Below, piece by piece: positions 24,304-36,382 of a stretch of 64,000 bases of DNA. Position 1 is the first letter of the stretch. Each line of letters starts with the position of its first letter. Origin of the DNA: Branchinecta lynchi (Eukaryota; Arthropoda; Branchiopoda; Anostraca; Branchinectidae); assembly GCA_023053575.1 (NCBI GenBank), contig JAKZAP010000004.1:18363624-18427623 (forward strand). The letters run 5' to 3'. The notes under the pieces are model-generated. The model ran no database searches and was not told the DNA's origin. It saw only the letters and a list, made by a program, of their open reading frames with translations. The translations under genes were made by a program, and so were the position numbers.

Positions 24304-24998
24304 GTCATATACGTATTCAGCATGTAAACGTCTTCTTATCTGCAAATTTTACTTTAAACTAATTTTCCGGTTTGGGCCGGATTTCGGCCGAACTAATTGT
24401 CCGGCGAGAAAATAATTTTCAAACTCGGACTCAGCACGTCTCCTTTCCCCTACATCAAACATCTGATCAACATCAGATTAGACTTTTACTTATAACAAGT
24501 TTTCCGGTTTGGGTCAGATTCCGGGTGAACTACTTGTCCGGCGAGAAAATAATTTTCAATTCGGACTCTGCACCTCTCCTTAACTCTAAATCGAACCTCG
24601 AATCAACTTCAGAGTAAACTTTTACTTTTCACAAATTTTCCGGCTTTGCGAGTTCCGGGGGAACTACTTGTCCAGCGAGAAAATAATTTTCATATTCAGA
24701 TTCAGCATGTTTCCTTACACCTAAATAGACTATGTCATTAGCTTTTAAAAATATTTTTTATTCCCCTTACTTTCAAACCCTTCTCCCACCCCTAAATATA
24801 GGGCTAGAGAATAAATCTTTGAACTTGACCTGTACTTTGACCCAAAGAGTCATCATGCCAAGTCTGATCAAAATATCTCAACCCCTTTGAGAGTTATTGT
24901 GCTAACAGATGGAGAGATGGACAGACAGACAGACAGACAGACGGACAATTTTTACGAAGTCATAGGTAACCCTTCACTTATGTTTAGGGATCCCAAAA

Positions 24999-25331
24999 AA
25001 CTCGTCTCGATTATTGACTTCATCACAGCAAATTTTTGTACTACATAAATCAAACACAAAGCTAAGTAACATCAAGAAAGCATAGTGTGGCCTATCGAAA
25101 CAACAAAAAATGGTAATTTTGCTTCACACGGAGAGCCATTGTGTTGCTTGTCTTTAAGATGAAGTTGCAAAAAAAAAAAAAAAATGTATTGGCCTACTTG
25201 TAGGACTGAAGAGGAGCAACCCTTCAGTACCAATTGTCTACTGGTTATTAACCACAATAGCCTACCAAAATACCAAAATGTGAGGCCTCTAGCTAGTTGC
25301 TAGCTGGCAGGCAAAGCATCACTAAACACTA
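24999..25331. other. No recognised feature before the TA-flanked MITE
   Basis: AT-rich, with an A15 run at 25169. The 61-codon minus ORF is not convincing. Confidence 0.4.
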
Positions 25332-25811
25332 CAGTAGAGGTATGCTGATGTGAACGTTTGCTAACAGTTAACGATCGCCAAAGACAAAACTAAAACCCAA
25401 ACCAGGCATTTTTTCCTATTAATACTAGTAATAATCACTCACGCTTTTGTCACTTTTTGAATATTTTGCTAATTCACCATTCACCTATGAAAGTGACTCA
25501 GCTGACACCTCTGTTTTGTTTTTTATAATTTGAAAAGTTTGCCGGGAGGAACGCACCTTCAATGGAGAAGATGGCGGTCCGAACCATCAGATGCTTTCAA
25601 AAGAGGAAGGACCTTTTTAATAAAGTCAAAATCAAAGAAATTTAATTGAATTTCTGCTTCAAGTGTGTGCCAGGATAACTCTGAAATAGTTGGCTGTTAG
25701 CTGATATCAAGTTTGTTATTTTTCTTTTCCATTTTACTTTTTTACATGCAAGTAAGAAAGCCAAGGTAGTGGAACAGTTAAAAAAGTGTTCAAATAAACA
25801 TACCTCTACTG
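25332..25811. mobile_element. Tc1/mariner-like MITE, 480 bp, TA-flanked (family P)
   Basis: CAGTAGAGGTATG at the left and CATACCTCTACTG at the right are perfect inverses, and similarity extends to about 24 bp with three mismatches. TA lies on each side (25330-25331 and 25812-25813). The interior is AT-rich and non-coding. Confidence 0.8.
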
Positions 25812-26773
25812 TACTCCACCCAACTTGCTTGCACCCAAACCACACCTTGTCCTGTCACAGATTTTCTATGTCATGTCAGTTCACAGTTTCTGTCTTTCGT
25901 GCTAGCGGGTGACTGGAAAAACTTCTTACGTAATGTTCAGAAAAATTTCAGCATCACTGTCATCCAAAACGACCCTGAGACAAATCATCTGCAAGTCGTT
26001 CACACTGGCTCACATTGAAATTTCCGCCAAAATGGTCGTGCGGAAAATAACGTACCATAGAGGTACTGCAGTGTAGTGGGGTAGCTGAAAGTTAAAGTTT
26101 ATTGGCCTACCATGGTTTTATTTATTTAGTTTTCGTTTTTGTGTTTTAAAGAGGATAATATATGTATAGAGCTATATATATCTATATCACTTATTGATCA
26201 ACATAGCATTGGTAAGTCAGCACCTTCATTTAGCCATTCTCTTTTAGAAATCTTCAGTATTGGATCTATGTTTTGTCTTATATTTGTCAAGCTTTCTCAT
26301 CTTTTCTGTTTCTTGCTGTATTTCTCATCTTTTCTGCTTCTTGCCGATACAGCTAAAAGTTTGAGGGTGGGTATTAGCATTTCTTCTGATGGCTCCTTGC
26401 AATTTTATACCAGGGCTTGTTATGTTATCCGGCTTCTATTGATCTGGCTGCTTCAGTGGCTTCCAGTCAGTCTATTAGCTTCTGCCATCTAGGAAACAAA
26501 ACTGACACATGCACCGAAATAGCCGCAGCCGGTAGGCACGCCCAAGAGTCTCAGAAACATTACTACTAGATGGCAATAACAGCAACATATTTTAGAAGGG
26601 TCTGAAGTGTTTTTGAAGAAGATTTGATTTGAAAGGAAGAACACACATCCAGTGCCTGTCCAAGAAAGTTAAGACTGAAAGGGTTGGGTTAAGGGGAAGA
26701 TGTGCCCGCAATGTTACATCGTCGAAACCGGTCCATTTTGAAGGTGTCTCAGATTAATATAGGGAGACAGTGC
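25812..26773. other. Unassigned stretch with a hydrophobic ORF
   Basis: The 117-codon ORF at 26139-26492 is Leu/Phe/Ser-rich because the DNA is pyrimidine-rich (repeated TCTCATCTTTTCTG). It has no motif and is probably chance. TAGAGGTACTGCAGTG near 26058 resembles a P-family terminus. Otherwise nothing is recognised. Confidence 0.4.
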
Positions 26774-27728
26774 TTTTTGGGATGCCAAAACGTAAGTGGA
26801 GAGATACCTCTGACATCGCAAAAGTTGTCCGTCTGTGCGGACTATAACTCTCGAAGGGAATGAAATATGTTGATGAAACTTAGTTTGAGGATTCTTTGGG
26901 TCAGGAGTAAGGTCGAGTTCGTAGATGGGCTCTGTAGCCCTACATTTAGGGGTGAGGGAGCGGGTTTCAAATTAAGGGGCAAACAAATATTTTTCAAAAG
27001 CTATTGAGATAGTGATTTAGGGGTAAGGAGACATGCTGAATCCTAATATGAAAGTTATTTTCTTGCCGGACAAGTAGTTCACCCGGAATCCGGCGAAAAC
27101 TGGACACAAAATTTGTTGACCAGTTTTTTCGGCTATAGCAGTCCCTACCTTTTTATTCTCAAACTAGTATAGCTCTGCGTGTGGATACCGACAGTTCATT
27201 TGTTTATTCTGCGTGACGTCGGAGAGACCTAGTGTAATCGAGGGTCTAAGGGGTTGGTATATAATGTTCAAACACGGAAATATGATGTTCAAGCGAGGAT
27301 GTTGCTCAATGAGGATTCACTGGTAAAGTACAGGTCAAGTTTGTAGATGGGTCCTTTAGATCTTTAGAGGCAGAGGAGGGATTTCGAATTTACGGTAAAA
27401 ACGTGTATGTTTTATAAACTAATAAGATATTCATTGAGGGGGTAAGGAGGTCTGCTGAATCCATATACGAACTTAGTTTTCTTGCTGGACAAATGTTTCA
27501 TCACAAATTCGGCTGGAACTGGAATTTGGTTGAAGCTCGAACTTGTTTCTGAAATCGATTAGAGATTCGGTGTCGGGGCAAGGAGACATGCTGAATCCAT
27601 TTTTGAACTTTATTTTAACAGTAAAAATATTCAAGTAATCTGACGAAGACTGAATGGCGAAGACATGACCCAATTGTTTGAATCAAATGTTAGATTTTTG
27701 GGATCCCATCGAAACCTTTGGTCTTGTT
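26774..27728 (+). mobile_element. Family A element copy 6
   Basis: Starts TTTTTGGGATGCCAAAACG (one change in the palindrome) and ends TTTTTGGGATCCCATCGAAA with GGTCTTGTTT. The core units are diverged and the microsatellite is reduced to TTGTCCGTCTGTGCGG. Confidence 0.8.
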
Positions 27729-27837
27729 TTGCGATGTATTAAGAAAGTAGCCTACTATTTTCACCTTCTTCGTCCGTCAAAGCTTATCAAGTTTCCTAGA
27801 AACTATCTAGAAATCTAGAAATTATTTATCAACAAGA

Positions 27838-28275
27838 GTTAAGAGCTCATATGTACTTGTAACGAGTAGGCGGTAGAAAGTAGATGAGATCGTCACAAAA
27901 TACACCGCCATCCAAATATGCGGTGACTGAAACTTCCAAGTTTCAGCCCAATTAATCCACTCGCTTGGTCCCTACACATGCCGCAAAATTTTCATGGTAC
28001 CTCCCTCCACCTCCCCCTACCGCTGCCGAATCTGGTTTGGACTCGCGAATGGATGATCTAAAGCATCTTCGCTTACCACCTCAAGTTTCACTTGAATCTG
28101 AGCATGTTTTGACCAATTTCGGCCCCCCCCCCCATACACACACCGTGGTCAGATCCGATTCGGACCGTAAAATCTGGCATCTAGGATATATGCTCTCTCT
28201 GAGTTCCAAGTTTCATTTCATTCGCCGCATTCGTTTGACCCCTATACGAGCCAAAAATTGTCCGGTACTCCCCCT
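27838..28275 (+). mobile_element. Family B element, 5' part
   Basis: AACAAGAGTTAAGAGCTCAT, GTAACGAGTAGGCGGTAG, then B core pieces to CCCCCTCCC at 28275, where AGGGGCGTCTCGAG (a hAT-type terminus) begins. Confidence 0.7.
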
Positions 28276-28889
28276 CCCAGGGGCGTCTCGAGCCTTTCGT
28301 CATGGGGGGGGGGGGGCTAACTTGGTCAATTTGACCGAATTGGTACCTGATTTTTACTGAATTTATTAAAAAAAAAAATCTAAAAACACAGCGAGTTGCC
28401 TTCATGAAGCTACAACATAAAACGTTGCAGAGTCTGTGCAAACAAGTCCAAACTGAAAAATTGGCGCGCTTTCACGCTTTTCCGCTTTTGTTTTTTTTTA
28501 TCATTGATACACCGTTACTAGTCTTTTACCTTTGCAAGACCTTTCCAGCATTGCCAACAGTACTTGAATAATCGCAAAAAACGGAGTTAATACATAGCGA
28601 CAACGTCGCTAAGACGCTAACTGCTGTACTCTGGATTAATTAAGGCGCCGCAGGCGAAATTTTGTTTAATCCGGCTTTTCTTTTTTCTGGCAACATTCAA
28701 CTACTTCCCATGCAAATTCTAGCTTTTAACATGGTTCAAGCCCCCCAAAAGTCAAAGCCTCAAACGCCAACTAAATGACGCACACTGACGATAAAAGTGC
28801 CTTTTTGCGATCCCAAGATTACTAGTAAACCCAGATTGAGCTATGTGGCGAAACGAAAGGGGCGATCCAGGGTAAAGTAGTTATAAAGT
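28276..28889. mobile_element. hAT-like fragment related to families D and E
   Basis: Starts CAGGGGCGTCTCGAG with a following poly-G. It contains GGCGCCGCAGGCGAAATTTT and CAAATTCTAGCTTTTAACAT as in element D1, inverted. No second terminus before the LINE. Confidence 0.5.
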
Positions 28890-29902
28890 CATTTATTCGG
28901 AATTTACAGCAAACAAAAGTAGGCTAGTTTTCACGTCAAGAGACGTGCTTAATATTTTTAAAAATAAAATCCTTCCAGCAGTACATTACGGTGCAGAACT
29001 TTGGGGGTTTGACGCTGCCACACAGCTTGAGTCGATTCAGCTGCTCCACTTCAAGAGATTGATTGGACTTCACCCAACGACTCATACCCAGGCAGTCAGA
29101 GGAGAGCTTGGCCTATTCACAATGAAAAAATCTAGGCTGTTGCAGATACTACGGTTTTGGCTGAAAATTATTAGAATACCAGAGGATAGGCTGCTAAGAG
29201 TAGCATATAAAGAAATGCTAGAGATAGGAGGACCAAAATCCTGGCCGTTCCAGGTTAAAGCCATGCTAGATCGTGCTGGCTTGTCATTTGCTTGGAACGG
29301 GGGATCAGGCCCAGAGGACCACTCCCAATTACTGAAACAATTCGAACTTGCTATAAGCGACCAGGAGATACAAAGCTGGCATGGGACAATTCAAACTTCT
29401 GAGACTCTAAATTACTACAAATTGTTGAAGCGAACTTTTCATATGGAATTTTATTTTAAGTTAGGTCTACCAGCACAGACTCTGAAACTTTGGTTCCAGC
29501 TCCGAACAAACTCGTTACCACTTGGTTTTAGGAAAAAGGTGTTTGAGAGGAGGAAAAATAGGGTTGGGCTAATCATTGATAATTACAGGTGTCCGATTTG
29601 TCTTGTTGGAGAGGACACTGTTGCTCACCTCCTAGGGCAGTGCCAGGAGTCTCCTCTACCGGTTCAGTTTGGGGGAGGGTTGCTCTTCCCTGGTATACTG
29701 ACATCAACTAAAGACAACGTTATCAAAACGGTTGTAGAATATGTGAGTGGGAACTTAAATAGCCTAAATAGGAGATAGTTTATGTAAGTATCGAAGGATC
29801 ATTTTGTTTTAAATGCATTAATACATTTGTATGCCGTGTATATAAAAATCTGTGTATGGCCCATTGAGGCTAAATAAACACTATTCTATTCTATTCTATT
29901 CT
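28890..29902 (+). mobile_element. 5'-truncated LINE with (TATTC)n tail
   Basis: An open reading frame encoding the C-terminal part of a non-LTR retrotransposon protein is followed by a short 3' UTR and a pentanucleotide tail (29878-29902, repeats of CTATT). The microsatellite tail and 5' truncation are typical of target-primed insertion. The 5' boundary is approximate. The element abuts a family D/E-like fragment on its left. Confidence 0.8.
28897..29778 (+). pseudogene. LINE reverse transcriptase C-terminal fragment
   Basis: About 280-290 codons without a stop; the start is truncated, so there is no genuine initiator (position 28945 is GTG). The sequence KILPAVHYGAELWGF is the conserved segment just after the reverse transcriptase palm domain in LINE proteins. 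It is followed by the helical region (LLHFKRLIGLHP, then RLLQILRFWLKII) and, near the end, a Cys/His knuckle CPICLVGEDTVAHLLGQC. The catalytic YxDD box lies upstream and is missing, so this copy cannot be autonomous. The absence of stops suggests recent insertion. The family resembles RTE-like or related LINEs of invertebrates; the clade is uncertain. Confidence 0.75.
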
Positions 29903-29939
29903 TGGAGTACTGCAATCCTAAGAACTGAAAAATGAACAG

Positions 29940-30421
29940 CTACAGCTGAAGCTACCGTAAATGGTAAAGAACGAGAGCTAAATAAATGCCACTCAAATTA
30001 CCGAACTCAGTAACTGGGTTGAAGCAAATAATGAATCCTATACCGTCCTGTACCGAAAAACTACCTAAATATAAGGAACAGATCGAGAGCGGTATAACAA
30101 CCGAATTTCGTAATGGAATAAAACTCTTTTTGGAACCACCTAAAACAACCGAATTCGGCAAGTTAAGTAATAGAAACGGACTAAAGATAAATTCGGTGAA
30201 TTACCGTATGCGGTAACGAATCAGAACCAGATGAATATCACGAGTTTAATTATGAAATGGACTGACCGAATGCGACCGAATTACCGAGTTCGGTAAAAAG
30301 TGAGACCAAATAAACAGGTTAAATCACCGAATTTACACTGAGACGGACCGAACGCGGCGAAATCGATGTGGACTGAACGAAAGTTGGATGAATTATCGAA
30401 TTGGGTCACGAACCAGAACCA
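29940..30421. repeat. Family L array rich in ACCGAATT-type motifs (left part)
   Basis: Repeated ACCGAATT, ATTCGGTAA and AAATAAACAGGTTAAATCACC blocks form loose units of about 180 bp. Family C copy 2 interrupts the array after CAGAACC, and it resumes at 33279. A relation to the GGATTCGGTAATT units of element D1 is possible. Confidence 0.6.
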
Positions 30422-33278
30422 AACTAGACCTACGTTGCCTGGGCAACGTGAAGTGTTGCGGCAACCTTTTTCCGGCTTCGCCGACTAAAGTGTTGCGAGA
30501 GCAATACTTTGGTTTTGTTTCTTCGCTGTCGGTTAAATGCTGAAGTTGTCAACTTATGTAAGCTTATAAAACGGTATGTTCTAAGAAGAACACAATCAGT
30601 AATCACATAATCAAAGGCTATTCCTCAGCGTTGTAAAAACAACAACAAAAGAATATTGGAAGAAGAGATTAAATTGACTTTGCAGTCAGTTGAACTTTAT
30701 CGTTTTCAATCGTAGACATCGTGACAGATGAAAACTTGGAACAATATCTTACATAATCTAGTTGGTATTATAAAGCTATGCATTACTTTTCAGCTTTAAA
30801 ATACCATAAATGACACTATTAATTATTGCGAAACTACCTCATTGTTTTACATTATCGTTTGTACCCGTTGCGTAAACAGTTAATTCTAGGTTACATCGAT
30901 AGGCCATCGATACAGACTTTCTTACCGTCAGATTTATAGAAATCGAATATAAGGTGGACCAATTTGCAAAAATTTCTAGCCCCTCGTGAACCGATTCCTA
31001 CTTATAAGTCCCTCTATTGTGATAGACATCAAGTTCACCGGAAACAAGTACTGGGTGCAGCAGCTAGCAAAAGTTGCAAACCCCTCGTCGCTGAAGGTGA
31101 TTGTAGTATAACAGCCGACTATTGTCCCTTGCATCTCTTACAATTGGGAACCAAACTGTTCTTACCATCGAATACACCGGAAACAAATAACAGGTACACC
31201 AACTAGCAAAAGCTGCAAACCCCTCATCGCCAAAGATGATTATGAGTAACAGTCGGCTGTTGCTTACAAGTCCCCTACATGTCTCCCAACTGGTATCGCC
31301 TATTTTTGGTTTCAGTGTGTACCTTACTACAGAAGTAGTCAAACCCTTGAAACTTTCAAACTGGTGTATCTCATGACGGAATTTTTTTACCAAAAAACGG
31401 ATGACATAAACTTTGATCAGCTCATCAACGGCTATCAATTGCCGTCGACAAAACAATTCTACCTGTCTTAGTTCAAGAGTTGACTTTTTGCCGCAGGCCA
31501 ACTTTCTAACGTCACCGCTTAGAAAGGAGCAAAGGATAAGCTCTAATTTCTTTAGCAATGAGAGAACTATTATAAAGCTATCCGTAACTTTTCAGGATGA
31601 AGAATGACACTATTAATTATTACGAAACTACCTTATTGTTTTACATTTTTGTTTGTATCCGTTGCGTAAACAGTTAATCCTAGGTTACAGCGATAGACCA
31701 TCGACACAAACTTCCTTACCGTCAGATTTATAGAAATCAAATAGAATGTGCACCCATCTGCTGAACTTTCTAGCCTCGTGAACCGATTCCTGCGTACAAG
31801 TCCCTCTCGTGATAGACATAAAGTTCACCGAAAACAAATAATGGGTACACCAGCTAGCAAAAGTTGCAAACCCTCATCGCTGAAGATTATTGTAGCATAA
31901 GAGCCGATTATTACTTACAAGTCACTCGCATATCTTACCATTGGGAACTAAATTGGTCTTACCATCGAATACACCGGAAACAAATAACAGGTACACCAAC
32001 TAGCAAAAGCTGCAAACCCCTCATTGCCGAAGATGGTTATGAGCTAACATTCGACTGTTGCTTACAAGTCCCCTGCATGTCTCACAACTGGCATCGCTTA
32101 TTTTTGGTTCCAGTGTGTACCTTACTACTGAAGTTGTCAACCCCTTGAAAATTTCAAACTGGTGTATCTCAAGAAGGAATTTTTGTACCAAAAAATGGAT
32201 GACATATACTTTGATCAGCTTATCAACGGCTATCGATTGCCGTCGAAAAAAAAATTCTACCTGTCTTCGTTCAAAAGTTGACTTTTTTGCCGTAGGGCAA
32301 CTTTCTAACGTCACCACTTAGAAAGGAGCAAAAGATAAGCTCTAGTTTCTTTAGCAATGAGAGAACTCTTAAAGTTTAAAGCACAATGGACACTTCTAAT
32401 GCTTTATTTTGTATTAAGTGCTTCACAAATAAACATTTCCGACTTCCTTTAGAAGGCACTACGAGAATCGGCCGTTTTCTTGTTATCCCTTGTCTTTACC
32501 TCTCTGGCATTTCGGCGATCCAAATCTTACGAGCTGGGATATCGTGGCACGAAATTCAAAAATTGACTTTTGAAAAAGCTGCTGAGCTAGGGGGTAAGCA
32601 TTAATCCTAGGTAGTTACAGAGTGGGATTGGGGTTGTTTGATGTGCCCATTGAACTTTAAGAGGCACATCTGATACCATTTCTCTACCGCAAGCCCAAGT
32701 GCAAAAAAAGGAAGGATAAACTCAGCTGATAATCGCGAACAGACATGGATAGAAACAGTAGATGGCAGCAAATTCGGGCCCGTGGGAAAAAGCCACTTTT
32801 TTGTTTCTGCAGATTTTTCTATTTATCACTCAGAGAAGATGTGTTGGCTGTGGGGCCGGGTAACTGCCGCATATTTTAACACTTATATAGATTTTAATCC
32901 ATCTTCAATTTGAAACAGGTGCCTGCCTGCTTGCGTGCTAGAACGGAGCTTTCAACTCGAAAGCAGAAACATGGTTTGATGAAACGAAAGGTTTGCTACA
33001 CAACTTCAGATACTCCTCTCTGACATGGGCTATATAGCTCCACTTCACTTCGCATTCCGTAGGCTCTGGCTCGAGGACAAGCAAAAACCATCCTTAGTGG
33101 CCCCAGGCAAGAGTTCTATGGAGCTTTCCAAAATGTAATGTCATATTCATCAATCCGGCCTAAGGTCCACACCTTCCGTAAAAACCGCACAGGTTAGACC
33201 CTTACCAGGAATAAAATCAAATCGGGGTCATAGGTAAAAAAAAACAAAAAAAAACGAGGACAAAACCAAAGTGTTGCT
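30422..33278. mobile_element. Family C TIR element, copy 2, with duplicated interior (2.9 kb)
   Basis: Left end as in copy 1, with an extra 36-bp piece and a second GTGTTGCG. The right end stops at AAACCAAAGTGTTGCT. About 800 bp (30764-31565) is repeated in tandem (31566-32368). A 270-bp segment absent from copy 1 lies at 32382-32655. The flanks join as family L sequence (CAGAACC to AGATT), so the insertion split an L array. Confidence 0.75.
32386..32604 (+). other. Possible captured exon or transposase remnant in family C copy 2
   Basis: A 72-codon ORF (start MDTSNALFCIKCF, then HFRLPLEGTTRIGRFLVIP, end AAELGGKH) lies in a segment that copy 1 lacks. It has one C-x2-C pair and no homologue I recognise. 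GGGGGTAAGC inside its final codons resembles a splice donor. It may be a piece of the parental element coding region, a captured host exon, or chance. Confidence 0.3.
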
Positions 33279-33480
33279 AGATTAATGACCGAATTCTGAA
33301 ATGGATTGACCGAATGCGATAGAACAGACACGGACTTGAAAAAGTCCGGCGAATTACCGAATTCGCTAACGAATAAGACCAAATAAACTGGTTAAATCAC
33401 CGAATTTACGAAGGGACGGACCAAATGCGCTGAAATCGATGCGTAGTGAACAAAAGTTGGTTGAATTATCAAATTTGATA
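33279..33480. repeat. Family L array (right part)
   Basis: Resumes with AGATTAATGACCGAATTC and repeats AAATCACCGAATTTACGAA and GAAATCGATGCG seen at 30.3 kb. It then runs into a family B fragment at the poly-G tract. Confidence 0.6.
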
Positions 33481-33725
33481 AGGAAAGGGGAACCAATAAA
33501 GGGCGGGGGGGGGGGGGGGGGGCGCTGCACCTCCCCCTCGGGACCCCCTGCCCCTTCCAACTCCCCCTACCGTGACCAAATACGACTCGAAAACAAAAAC
33601 GTCGCATCTATACATCTCTCCTTGCCATCCATCAAGTTTGACTGGAATCAGAGCATATCCTATCTGCAAATTTCTCGTTCCCGCTCTACCCCGGCCGGAT
33701 CCGGTCCGGACGCCAAATAACAAAT
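33481..33725 (+). mobile_element. Family B fragment
   Basis: Poly-G, ACCTCCCCCTCGGGACC, CATCCATCAAGTTTGACTGG, GGCCGGATCCGGTCCGGACG and CCAAATAACAAATTCAAG correspond to 7010-7160 of copy 1. Confidence 0.6.
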
Positions 33726-33762
33726 TCAAGCGGTTGCTTATGGATAAATAGCAAATTATTAA

Positions 33763-33869
33763 AGGGTTCTGGCGAAGACCCGGAAATGTACAAGATGTGA
33801 TTGTCTCGATCAACAAGTCCAATAAATACTACATTTTTGGGATCCCATAGAAACCTTTGCTCTGTTTAG
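33763..33869 (+). mobile_element. Family A 3' end fragment
   Basis: Contains TTCTGGCGAAGACCC and TTTTTGGGATCCCATAGAAA with CCTTTGCTCTGTTT only. Confidence 0.65.
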
Positions 33870-34170
33870 GAAGCGATTTTCTAGTCGTATCCCAGAGGCA
33901 GTCGTAAGTTTAGGCTTGTTAGAATGACTTACGTATGTTTCGAGCTTGTCAGAATGACAGAAATGCAGTTACTAAATCGTGATTGCCACCATGTTAAGAA
34001 ATATTTTAACACAAACGGTTCTGTACCAAAACCTCTGCATTTTAGCAGAAATTGTGTTGATTTTCAAAATGTTCGCATGTGGCAGACCGAGTGTTTTTGC
34101 AGATAAAAATGATTATTATTGGGAAAAAACGACTGCGTTTAACAAAAATCTTTAACAAAAACTACTATTT

Positions 34171-36382
34171 TTAAGAACAAGAGCTACGAGCTCATATGGC
34201 ACTTGTCACGAGTAGGTGGTACAAAAAAGTAAAAGAGAACTTACCCCGCCATCCAAAAATGCGGTTCGGACAAGGATATCTAGTTTCACTCAGGTCTGAA
34301 AATTTCCGACATCGCCTCCAATCCTTCGCCAACCTTCCAAGTTTCAACCCAAGAAATCCACTCGCTAGATCCCTAGACGTGCCCAAGATTTCCGGTACCC
34401 CCTTCCAATTCCCCATATACCGCGGCCGAGCCTGGTCTGGCTTCCTAACTGGATCGTCTGAAGCATTTTCTCTTACCACCTATCTTTCACTCGAATCTAA
34501 GAATTTTTGGGAAACTTCCGGGAAATCTCCTCCCCCTCCCACCCTCATCGTGGTCGGATCCGGATAGAACCTTGAAATATGTCATCTAAGGCATATGATC
34601 TCTGCATCTTCCAAGTTTCATTCAAATTACTAAATCCCGTCCATCGAGTTTGACTGCCTATGATGGTCGGATCGGGAAACGACTATTCTCAAGTCAGTCT
34701 GTTCGGATCCCTGATATGTCTTCCAAGTTTTATCTTCCTAGAACATAAGGAGAGTCCGAACTTGCGGGATCGCAAGAATGAAGCCCCCCCCCCCCCAATT
34801 CCCCCATAGTGTTCGAATCTGGTCCGGTTATGTCAGCGATGTATCTAGGACTTGCGCGTTCTTCCCACCAAGTTTCATCCCGATCCCTCCACTCTAAGCG
34901 TTTCCCAAGATTTCCGGTTCCCCCCTCCGGCTCCCGCAAGAGTCACCGGATCCGATGATCCGGATTTGAACTGGGCCGTCTGAGACTCCGTGTCTTTCAA
35001 AATATCAAGTTTCATTAAGATCCGATCACCCGTTGGAAAGTTATAAATACCTAAGGATTCCGGATTACCCCTCCTCCACTCATATCCGGACCTAACATGG
35101 AAGATCTGAGACAAAGCTCTTCCACTTGTGAAATGTCATTCAAATCCAATCACCCTTTAAAAAACTGCCCGTGCCACTAGATTGCGGATTCCCAATCCCT
35201 CCACTCCTCCCACGATGGTCGGATCGAGGAAACGAATATACTCAAGTCAATCTATTCGGGTCACCTTCAGGCCTAACAGGTTTAATCGTCCTAGCACATC
35301 AGGAAGTACCGAACTCGCATGCTTACTAGAAATATGACCCCCGGTCCCCCAACTCCCCCACAGTGCCCGAATCCCGTCCTATTATGTCAATGACGTATCT
35401 AGAGCTTGAGCTTGTTCTTCCCACCAAGTTTCAAACTGATCGCTCCACTCTAAGTGTTTCCAAAGATATCCGGTTCCCCCTCCAACTCCCCCCCAATGTC
35501 ACCGGATCCGGTCCGGATTTAAAATTGGGCGTCTGAGACACGAGGTCTTTCTATATATCAAGTTTCGTTAAGATTCAATCACCCGGTCCGGTTATTCGAT
35601 CACGTATCTAGGGCTTGTGCTTGTTCATGCCACCAAGTTTCATCCCGATCTCTCCACCCTAAGCTTTTTCCAAGATTTCCGGTTCCCCCCTCCAACTCCC
35701 CCCGATGTCACCGGGTCCGGTCCGGATTTAAACTGGGATGTATGAGACACGAGGTCTTCCTATATATCAAGTTTCATCGAGATCCGATCACCCACATGCC
35801 TGCCAATTTTCATCGTCCTAGCACATCATGAAGCACGGAACTCGCGGGATCACTAGAAACTCGACCTCCCCCCCCCCCCCCAACACTCCCAAAGTGATCG
35901 TATCCGGTCCGGTTATGTCAACCACGTATCTAGGACTTGTGTTTGTTCTTTCCAACAAGTTTCATCCCGATCTTTCCAATCTAAGCGTTTTCCAAGATTT
36001 CCGGTTTCCCCCTACAACTCCCCCCAGTGTCAACGGATCCGGTCTGGATTTAAAAATGGGACGTCTGAGACACGAGGTCCCTCCATATATCACATTTCAT
36101 TAAGATCCGATCACCCGTTCGCCAGTTAAAATACGTCATTTTACCTAAGTTTTTCAGATTCCCCCTCCCTCCACTCCCCCCCTCCAGATGGTCAGATCAG
36201 GGAAACGACTATTTATAATTTAATCTCGTCCGGTGTCTGATATGCCTGCTAAGTTTCATCGTCCTAGCTTATCTGGAAGTGCCCGAATTAGTAAAACCGG
36301 GACAGACAGACCGGCAGACGGACAGAAATTGCGATCGCTATATGGCACTTGGCCGAAGGGCAAGATCCATAAAAAATCGACT
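34171..36382 (+). mobile_element. Family B element copy 3, complete (2.2 kb)
   Basis: AACAAGAGCTACGAGCTCAT start, then CACTTGTCACGAGTAGGTGG. It has several internal repeats of CACCAAGTTTCATCCCGATC, CCAAGATTTCCGGTTCCCCC and ACCGGATCCGGTCCGGATTT, showing tandem growth. The end is GGACAGACAGACCGGCAGAC, then GCGATCGCTATATGGCACTT and GGCCGAAGGGCAAG. The coding track here is shadow only. Confidence 0.85.

Larger units (their letters stand above)
21297..24998 (-). mobile_element. Family A element copy 5, host of elements E1 and D1
   Basis: Minus copy whose 3' end (AGACTAAAAGTATCGATGAG) is cut by E1 at 21320-22439. It continues 22448-22865, is cut by D1 at 22874-24303, and finishes with three core units, the GACAGACAGACAGACGGAC run and TTAGGGATCCCAAAA. 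Removing both insertions restores normal family A order. Confidence 0.85.

Noticed and set aside
26139..26492. 117-codon hydrophobic ORF
   Set aside because: Pyrimidine-rich DNA explains the Leu/Phe/Ser content; no recognised motif or supporting signals.
33439..33822. Gly/Pro-rich ORFs
   Set aside because: Caused by poly-G/poly-C tracts in a family B fragment.
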